Assembly: GCA_030280995.1 (NCBI GenBank)
Contig: JASXTE010000016.1
Location: 18,791,501 to 18,855,500 of the forward strand
Source: Hemileia vastatrix
Lineage: Eukaryota > Basidiomycota > Pucciniomycetes > Pucciniales > Zaghouaniaceae
DNA: 64,000 nucleotides
Reading direction: 5' to 3'
Shown here: piece after piece, positions 56,517 through 64,000 of the stretch
Layout of the letters: each line of letters begins with the position of its first letter
Position numbering within the stretch: the stretch's first letter is position 1
Translations under genes and position numbers: made by a program
The notes under the pieces: model-generated
Told to the model about the DNA's origin: nothing
The model's input: the letters and a program-made list of their open reading frames with translations, nothing else
Databases searched by the model: none

Positions 56517-57323
56517 TGTCAAGGGGTTCTAATGGTCTAGAAACCTTTACAGCAGTCCAAATGGTGGAGAAGGTGGATAACTCAAGGATTTCAAAACAGG
56601 TACATAGTTTTTATCTTTTATGATTAATTACTCAATTAAAAGGTAAAGAAATAATAATATTATTACTTATGGGATTTAGATTTTACATTAATGCAAGTAC
56701 TAAAGCAGAAGTAGTAGTAATAAAAATGATTTTGGTTGTATATAATAAATTGTAAGTAATAAGGAATGAATAAAACAGCACAAAAGGGAAAGCCTTTTAT
56801 AGGCAAAAGGAGAGAGAGAGAGCACACGGAGTTAAAACCTACAATACAGGAGTTTGAGATAATTTTTTTTCCAAAATAAGAAATTGCAAATAACAAAAGT
56901 GTACTATAAGGATGTGTCAAAAAATATATATTTCTCTATATATCAATTTATTTGATATACTTTGAGAAGTTCACTTTTTAAAGGTCACACTTAGTATAAA
57001 ATAATTTGAATTGAATTTTTGTATTAATAGAATTTTAAATTTTTAAATAAAGAAATTTGAATTATTAAAATTTAGTATTAAAATATTTTTATTTTCTCTT
57101 CCAATCTGTTATTGAGCACAGTGTTATGGAATAAAAATATGAGGGACATTATTATTAACTTTAAATAATTCTTAAATTTACTTGTTGTAATTAGTTAGTT
57201 CATTGCAAGTAATGATGAATTAAGTATAATATAATTGATAATATCATAAGAAATAAAAGGTGTGGCTTCATCACAGTAAATAATTAATTATTTTACGGGG
57301 TAAGTCTAGTAGCCTGGCTGACA
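56517..57323 (-). repeat. Solo LTR, family D copy 1 (minus orientation)
   Basis: Plus-strand ends TGTCAAGGGGTTC and CTGGCTGACA. Flanks GGTTA (56512-56516) and GGTTG (57324-57328) are a 5-bp duplication with one change. About 807 bp, related to 57810-58613 in inverse orientation. Confidence 0.85.
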
Positions 57324-57809
57324 GGTTGTATCTGGACATTCCAAAACTTTTTGAACCTTTTTATCATCCATTAATAAACCATCAGTGGATAATGTAAAAC
57401 CCAAAAAGTCAATATATTTTTGGTGGAATTTGCATTTAGTGTGCTTGCTGTAAAGTCCTTGTTCTTGAAGTCACATAAGAACCTTTTGACACTTTGGATA
57501 TGTTCTTTGAGGGTCTTCAAGAAGATTCAAATGTCATCTAGATAGACAACCACAGACTGTTTGATGATATCTTGGAAGATATTGTTGACAAAAGTTTGAA
57601 AAATTTGATGGCACATTACATAATCCAAAGGGTTTTCTTAAATATTAAAAACTACCAAACCTGGTACACATTTAAGTTAAAGTTTCATGGCCTTCTGAAA
57701 TATTTATAACATTGTAAGCACCTCTTAGATCAATTTTAGAAAATAAATTAGAAAGAATCATTTAACAAGGTAAGAATTAATGACATAGGAGGAGCTGGAT
57801 ATGCGTTCT
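57324..57809 (-). pseudogene. Element C reverse transcriptase, middle part
   Basis: Between the two solo LTRs. Minus strand reads AYPAPPMSLI at the right edge and QSVVVYLDDI (catalytic YLDD, about 57540) with further RT motifs. Stops are present. Confidence 0.8.
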
Positions 57810-58613
57810 TGTCAGCCAGGCTACTAGACTTACCCAGTGAAATAATTAATTATTTACTGGATGAAGCCGCACCTTATCATTTTAATTATTATTTAATTAT
57901 AATATTGTTACATTAAAATTAGTTATAATAAATTAACTAATTACAGAATGATAAAATTAAATAAATAATTAAAATTAAAATATAAAATTGTCCCTTATAT
58001 TTTTCTCTAACACCGTGCTCATTTGACAGGTTGGAAAAAATAAAAATTTATATTAAAAAATAGATATTAAGATAAAATAAGATTTTAATATTCAAATAAT
58101 ATTAAGTATATACAAAAAATTCAAATTTCTTATTTAGAATTGACTTCTACAGTAAATATTAAATAAATTGATGTATTTCTGACATACTCTGTAAATACAT
58201 CTTTTTGATGCCTTCTTTTTAGAATAACTTTATTATTTGAAAATACTCCTTCTGGAATATTCTTCTCTCTCTCTCATACTACTGTTTTTAGAATTTGATT
58301 GCTGTGCTTTGTCTCTCCTTTGCCAATATAAGGCCTCTCTTTTTGTTGTCTTTTCATCATTCCTTTACTACATCACTTTATTACAATAATAACAAATCAA
58401 AACTTATTCTTATAATCTATAGCATTAGTATTTACAATATGTAACTGTAATATATAATTTATATTAATATTTTAATCATACCTCTTTTAATTGAGTAGAA
58501 TAATCATCCTTGATTTAAGAAATACGTACAAATTTGTTGAGAGTCCATTTAAACCTTCAGAATCCTCGTAAAAACTTCATACCAATCTTCTAGACCAAAA
58601 GTGTACCTTGACA
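57810..58613 (+). repeat. Solo LTR, family D copy 2 (plus orientation, TSD GTTCT)
   Basis: Starts TGTCAGCCAGGCTACTAG, ends GTGTACCTTGACA. Flanked by GTTCT at 57805-57809 and 58614-58618. Its removal rejoins the RT codons KKN|AYPAPP, which confirms the limits. Confidence 0.92.
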
Positions 58614-59086
58614 GTTCTTCTTAGTCACTGCATTGAGTTTTCTATAATCAACACATAGCCTAAGACTTCCATCCTTTCTTTTAAAAAATAAATTGGTGAT
58701 CCTGTTAGAGATTTATTGGATTGAATAAATTTTTTTGCTACATTCTCTGCATTTTAGTCACAAAGAGCTTGAGATTTTTCCTTTGACAAAGACTAGACAT
58801 AACCTGCTTATGGTACTGGACCTATTAACTCTATTTTATGATCAAAATGTTGATGGGATGGTATCTTTTTGACCTTAAATATTGAAAAAAAATCTATGAA
58901 GTCATGGTAAACTTTGGGTAGAGTTGATTTAATGACTTCAATATCTATTTGGTTCTCCTCTTCATCTTCAAAGAAGTCTTTCAAGGGTAGACTTGTATTA
59001 AGAGAGCAAAATTTTATTACTTTTAGGCTATTGAAATCCTCTTTTAGTAAAGTAGATGAGCCTAGAGTGGTTAGCCACATGCTCAT
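58614..59086 (-). pseudogene. Element C RT N-terminal part
   Basis: HKIELIGPVP (about 58820) leads into [20 protein letters not shown] (about 58680-58622), the conserved start of the Ty3 RT domain. An upstream frame holds the acidic linker (DEEENQIDIEVIKSTLPKVY). Frameshifts separate the pieces. Confidence 0.8.
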
Positions 59087-59318
59087 TTAAAGAAAGATAA
59101 GATGCTTGCAACACATCTAGCAGAGAAGTTTCTCTAGCTGGAATTGGTCAGGAGGGTTGTTTAACTCCCTATTTACCTGCAATGATGAATTAGAAATATA
59201 CTTAGAGCAAGGGGTGATCTATTTATATGACCAATCAATTTTTTGGATTCCTATTCTGTAAAAAGTCATGGCCAAGAATGATATTTTCCATCCTGGAGGT
59301 GTCCAAGATTATTAATTC

Positions 59319-59543
59319 CTACTCAAAGGAGGGAAAATTTGGAAAGTTAAAACCCCATAAAAAATTCTTACTAATCCAATACTTAGGTTCCTCTAATTTA
59401 ACCAGATAAGTTGGAATTCGGTCAATATCTAAAAATGTCAGATTAAGTTTTTTGGAAAAAGATAAACTGATAAATGAAATTGAAGCTCCAGAGTCAATAG
59501 GACAACTGAACATAATATCCTCCTTAAAAAGAGTTAGTATCAA
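59319..59543 (-). pseudogene. Element C aspartic protease fragment
   Basis: FSCPIDSGASISFISLSFSK contains the D-S-G active-site triad of a retropepsin, followed by the expected strand pattern. Short and isolated by stops. Confidence 0.75.
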
Positions 59544-59689
59544 ATGTTTTAGGGAAACTACAGTCCTTAAGACATAGAGGTTATGTGAAATGGGAGAGAA
59601 AAAATAGTTTCCTTTTCACACAAGTAAAAAATTCACTAGTTTTTTGACTTTGAAATGTTACCTTTTCTGTCATTTAACTGATAAAATTC

Positions 59690-60826
59690 ATCCAAGTTGT
59701 GCTTACCCCCACAATACATACACAACCCATTATCTTCTCTTCTTTTCTTTTCAGCTTCATTTAATTCCCCTTTTTTATCCAATACATTACTGATATTGCC
59801 TGGGGTTATAATTTTGGATCAAGAATTTTCCTTGCCCTTTTGATTGGGTTTGGTTTGAGATGAAGATTGGGTTGGTCAAGGATGATCCAAAGAAGTTTTG
59901 GATTTGAAGTTTGAGCCCTGAGATTTTTTGACATGAAAAATTTGTTGAAGATGGCTTTGGTGAACACCATCTAGTTTGAGGGCCCTACCCATGAGATCTG
60001 TTAATGTTTTCATTTTCTGACCATGAAGATTTAGTTGGTCAAGAATCCTCAAACAAAGTCCCTTTTTGAAATAATACTTTATGGCTGCATCATTCCAACC
60101 TTCTTGAGCTTTTAGAGCCCTGAAATTTGAAATATATTCAGCAGCTTTACCATTATTGTTCATGCGCAAGAAATCTAATTCAATTTCCAGGTTATTGGTT
60201 TCATTAGGGTCCCCAAATAATATAAAGAGTCGATAATCAAATTTTTCCCAATTTTTGATCAAAAAATAGGTTTCTTTCAAAGAAAGAATGAGAAAATATG
60301 GCTCAAAACATTGTGATGCCTTCCTAGATAAGAATGATGAGGCATAAATTACCTTGGAACAATCTTTATTGAACGTTCAAGGGTCATTGTGGAGTAATAA
60401 TTTTCAGGTTTGTAAAAAAGGTCTCAATCTGTCAGGATTTTCTCCATCAAATTTGTCTGGGGATTTCTTCATGGGAGTTTTAAATTTAGAGCTCTCCAAA
60501 GTAAAAGGATTAGAGATTGATTTCACTAATAATTTTAGACAATACTCCAATGAAAGAGTTGGACCAAATTCAGAGTTTTGGACCAAAGGGTTGAAATCCA
60601 GGGCAGATGGTGCCTTGTGCATTGTATCTGTGCCTTATTCCTCCTCACTAGAATATTTGAAGTCCTGAGGAGCGTCCTCTACTGATTGAAAAGAATATTC
60701 CTGTTCCCTTAACTTGAGAGGTTCAAGAGAGTGAGTGCAGAAAATAGGTTGAGAAACTGTTGGCCTATCCCTGATATGAGCTCTAGTTGTAGTACCCATA
60801 GGAGGAGTGCATTGAATGGGTGCCAT
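59690..60826 (-). pseudogene. Element C gag, broken
   Basis: The N-terminus begins MAPIQCTPPMGTTTRAH (60826). MKKSPDKFDGENPDRLRPFL (about 60470-60410) precedes the capsid block FILFGDPNETNNLEIELDFL and AEYISNFRALKAQEGWNDAA (60240-60095), typical of retrotrans_gag. A zinc-knuckle-like CMYCGGKHNLDEF near 59730 has lost its final Cys. Confidence 0.8.
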
Positions 60827-60892
60827 TTAAACTTAGCCCCCTAAAGTATGTAGTAGTACAAAAAAAGAGAACTACGGAGAATTAAATTATAC

Positions 60893-62230
60893 TGTCACAA
60901 GACAGCCTACACACAAGGTTGAGGGTGTTCCTGAGTCAGTGAGATTGGAAAAGATGATTGAGGACTACTTTGAAGCACAGAGGAATAATTTGTGGAAGTG
61001 GTTTGAAGATAAGTTGAAGATAAATTAATACTTCTTTGAGATTAGTTCAATGTGAACAATAATGTAATTTTAAAGTGACACTAAGTATTCAGGTTTATCT
61101 CACAAAGGGTTGGAACCTAAAAATCAAAGAAAGATTTAGGAAATTTAAGAGTTGAATGAAATTGATTATTAAGAAAGGTAAGAAACAATAATAGCCTTAT
61201 ATAAACTCAAAAACTATCACAAAAATATTATAATTCAATTCTAAGGGATTTTGATCCAAATCCACCCAATTATATAGATAACTCCACCTTGAATTAACCT
61301 CTTTAATAAACCACCATTACTTTATCACTGACCCTCAAATATAGCCCACAGATACTTTAAATGTTTTCCTATTACTACTCACAGACCTTTAACTACTGTC
61401 AGATACACAATAACCCAAAATTGAAAATATATCATCAACCATAGCACTAATACATTGTGCATTCACTTATGATTGAAAAGTATAAGCATATAATTGAATA
61501 ATTTAGATTTAAGGCTTAGATAGAAAGTTTTAATCAAGACAAAAAAATGAAAAAGGCAGTTGCTATGTAGATGTTGCTTCTGTGCTTTGCGTATGGATTT
61601 GTGTACTGATTTGTGGATTAAAAGATTGACTTTTACTTCAAGTGTTACATGGCATGTTGTGGCACTCTTAAGTCTAGTATGGCACTATAGTTTATTAAAA
61701 AAAGACTTAGGGAGTTAATTGTTAAGATTGGAAAATCCAATCAATTTTTTTATAATGGTGAATATTTAAAGGATTAAGTATATAAAGGGTTTAAAAGGAT
61801 AATTTAACAAGTCAAAATTAAATGATTAATTAATGGTCAGAAAATTCAAGTATAAGTCTAAAAGTGCATGAAAATTGAATTCAGGAGTCTCAAGAAACTT
61901 TAGAAGTTTATATGGAATTTTTACTATTTTTCTACTATTTTTAATGATATTATAAAGCCTTTTAATTATTTTTGGTTCTTCATGATTTACTTAACTTTGA
62001 TAATTTTTACTAGGTAAAAAGGTCTGCACAGACTAAGAAAAATTGTGTAGATTTTAAAAGAGAAGTCGCTCTATCATCTGTATTTTTTATAGATTTTTAA
62101 GTGGTATTTTAAGCTTCTAATTGAGTCTGGAAGTCTGTACAAGCTCCATAAAAACTCCAGAATCTCTGGACAAGCTTTGGGATGCTCCGGCTAGTGAAAT
62201 TAGAGCACATGACATACTATGCTTATAAAG
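60893..62230. other. No gene recognised; may include the element C 5' LTR
   Basis: AT-rich, no coding frame over 60 residues. TGTCACAAGACAGCC at 60893 has the right polarity for an LTR edge next to the gag leader, but no matching second copy was found. Confidence 0.3.
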
Positions 62231-63476
62231 TGTCAGACAGGCTATACCAGGAGCCCAGTAAATGATATGCTGATTATTGGACCTGAAAGAGGGCGTAAGA
62301 ATTGCATTTGATGTATATAAATTAATATTTTATTGCATAATAAAATTATATTAGTATCTTATTAAATATAAGTGTTATATTAATTTTTTTTATAAATTTA
62401 TTTATACATTTAAATTAACCATAATAAATTTTATATTCTACAAATAATGGCGCATTTTTATGTATTTAATAATTATAAATTAATAATTAATTGATTACAA
62501 ACATATATTATAATTATATATGTAAAATTGACTTATAATGTAATTAAATTAATTAATTAAATTTATATATTAAATAAAAATTTTCATATATTATTAGACA
62601 ATAATATTGGGCGCTTTTTTGACCCTTAATTGTGTCAGAAAAAATTATTAAATAAATTATAATACTTATTTAATAACATAGTATTAAAATCCCCACTTTA
62701 AATTACAAATATCATTAAATTAATTATATGTTTCATTTAAACTAATTATTAAATTAATTACATAGTTAAAAAATTAATTAAAATTGCTGTAAACTGGATT
62801 GAATTTATTACATGAATTTTTGGCGTGAAAATAATTTTATTTGTTTTACTTAAACCCTTTACATGTCACTATAATGTCTGTTTTGGATTAATTTACTCAT
62901 TTTTCTCATGTTTCAGACTTACTTGGTTACTAATTATTTTAATTAATTGTTTTGAGAAGTTATGGTGGGAAAATGGTTAATTACTCATGGGTTTTAGTTA
63001 ATTGTTTCATATTTTTCTCTTAATATCTATGTTTCATTTCTACTCTTTTATATTCTTGTTTTAGCTTATTACTATTTTGTATATACTGATTTGTGGCGCT
63101 TCAGAGGTCCCCTGGTCTATAAAAGGGCCTTGGGTAATCCACTTTAACCCATCACTTATTACACTCACATTTTTATTAAATATTTAGATATTATACAAAT
63201 TATTATTATTGTTATTAGTATCATAGTTCTAATATAAATTTTAATAAATTTCTATGGTTTCTCTAAGTCTAATAATACATATAAGTGTTTCCGCGCATTG
63301 AGATTAAACCCTTACTTAAAATAAATATATTATAATTTAAAATAACCCTCACTTTTTTCTGTCAAGTCCAAGAAGTCCTTGTTGCTTTGTTTCTTTTAAA
63401 ATAATTACAAGTCCTTTTATTACTTTATTTCTTTCCCTATCTCCTCCTCCTCCTTCTTCTAGACGACTGGCCGATA
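62231..63476 (+). repeat. 5' LTR of a family E element leaving the window
   Basis: Starts TGTCAGACAGGC and ends about CTGGCCGATA, matching the ends of the solo LTR at 30959-32267, with shared blocks GGCGCATTTTTATGTATTTA (about 62448), TTGGGCGCTTTTTT (about 62608) and GTGGCGCTTCAGAGG (about 63093). Flanks TAAAG and ATTGG differ, so this is not a solo LTR. ATTGG at 63477 is where an internal leader should start. Confidence 0.75.
63118..63125 (+). promoter_or_regulatory. TATA box of family E 5' LTR
   Basis: TATAAAAG downstream of CGCTTCAGAGG, equivalent to 31831-31839. Confidence 0.6.
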
Positions 63477-64000
63477 ATTGGAGGACTTTCCAAACAATAA
63501 TGACGACTATGTTACTTGCGACAAATGACATAGCGCATGGACCACCCAGCCAAAAAAGTAAAATTTTACTGCAACCGTGTTTCAAACTTGGGTTCGATAA
63601 TTTAGGTTTATATTAAATTAAATCATATAGTATTTTGAAGTGATTTTACAATCAATATAGTAAGTTAACCTTTGCACCTCTCACTCATATTATTATATTT
63701 TTACTGAAATAACAGTGTTTGTGGCTTAATTGCTGATTCACTGAGTGTAAGTGTTCATTATTTTTTAATTTTTTTTTCCTAGTTGAACATAATAGATTAA
63801 AACTCTTAGTCCTAGAAGACAATTAATATTTAATAAATTATTAAATTAATTTTATTATTATTTTTTGTTTATTGGTTGACCATAATAGTACTCAGTACTT
63901 AGTCCCAATATTACCATTATATTAATTTTTGGTATGAATTATTTTGGTTGACTTATAAAACCTTTATTGGTTGGTCCCATTTTAATTATTGTTAATTCTT
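63477..64000 (+). other. Leader/internal start of the family E element
   Basis: Begins ATTGGAGGACTTTCC, resembling the position and sequence following the 5' LTRs of elements A and B on their coding strand. No gag frame starts before the window ends. Confidence 0.45.

Larger units (their letters stand above)
54382..60892 (-). mobile_element. Element C: old chromovirus interrupted by solo LTRs and by element B
   Basis: A Ty3/Gypsy element of a different family from A/B, minus strand: gag N-terminus 60826, gag 60280-59876, knuckle about 59730, protease 59543-59319, RT 59086-57324, RNase H 56358-55990, integrase 55770-54800, chromodomain 54590-54440. Frameshifts and stops occur throughout. Element B sits at 54386; the 3' continuation should lie left of 44649. 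LTRs were not delimited; TGTCACAAGACA at 60893 is a possible LTR edge. Confidence 0.85.

Noticed and set aside
63349..63585. Minus-strand 78-residue ORF
   Set aside because: Covers the LTR end and leader of a plus-oriented element; no similarity recognised.
1..64000. tRNA, rRNA or snRNA genes
   Set aside because: No cloverleaf or conserved rRNA sequence was noticed by reading; a tRNAscan/Infernal run was not possible.

Overview
The window is eukaryotic, very AT-rich and dominated by transposable elements. Spliceosomal introns with clean GTAAGT/AG borders, chromodomain-bearing Ty3/Gypsy elements, Helitron and PIF/Harbinger relatives, and one conserved lipid-transfer gene of the Nvj2/TEX2 type indicate a fungus. 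Several protein families (a SAM-like-tail protein, a Myb/SANT-like protein with a coiled-coil tail, and a Tet-like 2OG-Fe(II) oxygenase) resemble families I associate with rust fungi (Pucciniales). That is recognition from memory, not a database result, and I do not name a species.

Layout: 1-870 3' half of a Tc1-like transposase with two introns. 1111-2627 (-) a three-exon gene with a SAM-like C-terminus, followed on its 5' side by about five tandem exon+intron units (2700-3760). 4196-4456 a MITE. 4905-9600 (-) a decayed Helitron (Rep + Pif1-like helicase). 10099-13837 a complete Harbinger-like TIR element (Harb1) carrying a Tet-like dioxygenase and a truncated DDE transposase. 14200-17413 pyrimidine-rich repeats and a broken Myb-like gene ending in another TIR. 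17430-18410 an inverted LTR scrap. 18650-19114 a 7-bp microsatellite. 19331-37154 a decayed Ty3 chromovirus (element A). Its 5' LTR contains a 7.6 kb Harbinger-like element (Harb2: DDE, Tet-like and Myb-like genes, with a solo LTR inside it) and two MITEs. 38035-42141 (-) the only clear host housekeeping gene, Nvj2-like. 43335-44530 a 1.2 kb hexanucleotide array. 44650-54381 a young chromovirus (element B) whose two 1504-bp LTRs look identical. 54387-60826 an older chromovirus (element C), itself invaded by two oppositely oriented solo LTRs and cut by element B. 62231-64000 the 5' LTR and leader of an element leaving the window.

The most interesting system is the Harb family. Two independently inserted, diverged copies share 5'-AGGGGGTGTCAG termini, a 3-bp target duplication, a HARBI1-type DDE gene facing inward from one end and, converging on it, a Tet/JBP-like Fe(II)/2-oxoglutarate dioxygenase gene. 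The larger copy also carries a Myb/SANT-like gene. The arrangement suggests a DNA transposon that carries its own candidate DNA- or RNA-base-modifying enzyme. Both copies have stop codons, so neither is intact.

Nested insertions give a relative chronology. Element C predates element B and the two D solo LTRs. Element A predates Harb2, which predates the E solo LTR inside it. Element B is the youngest visible insertion.
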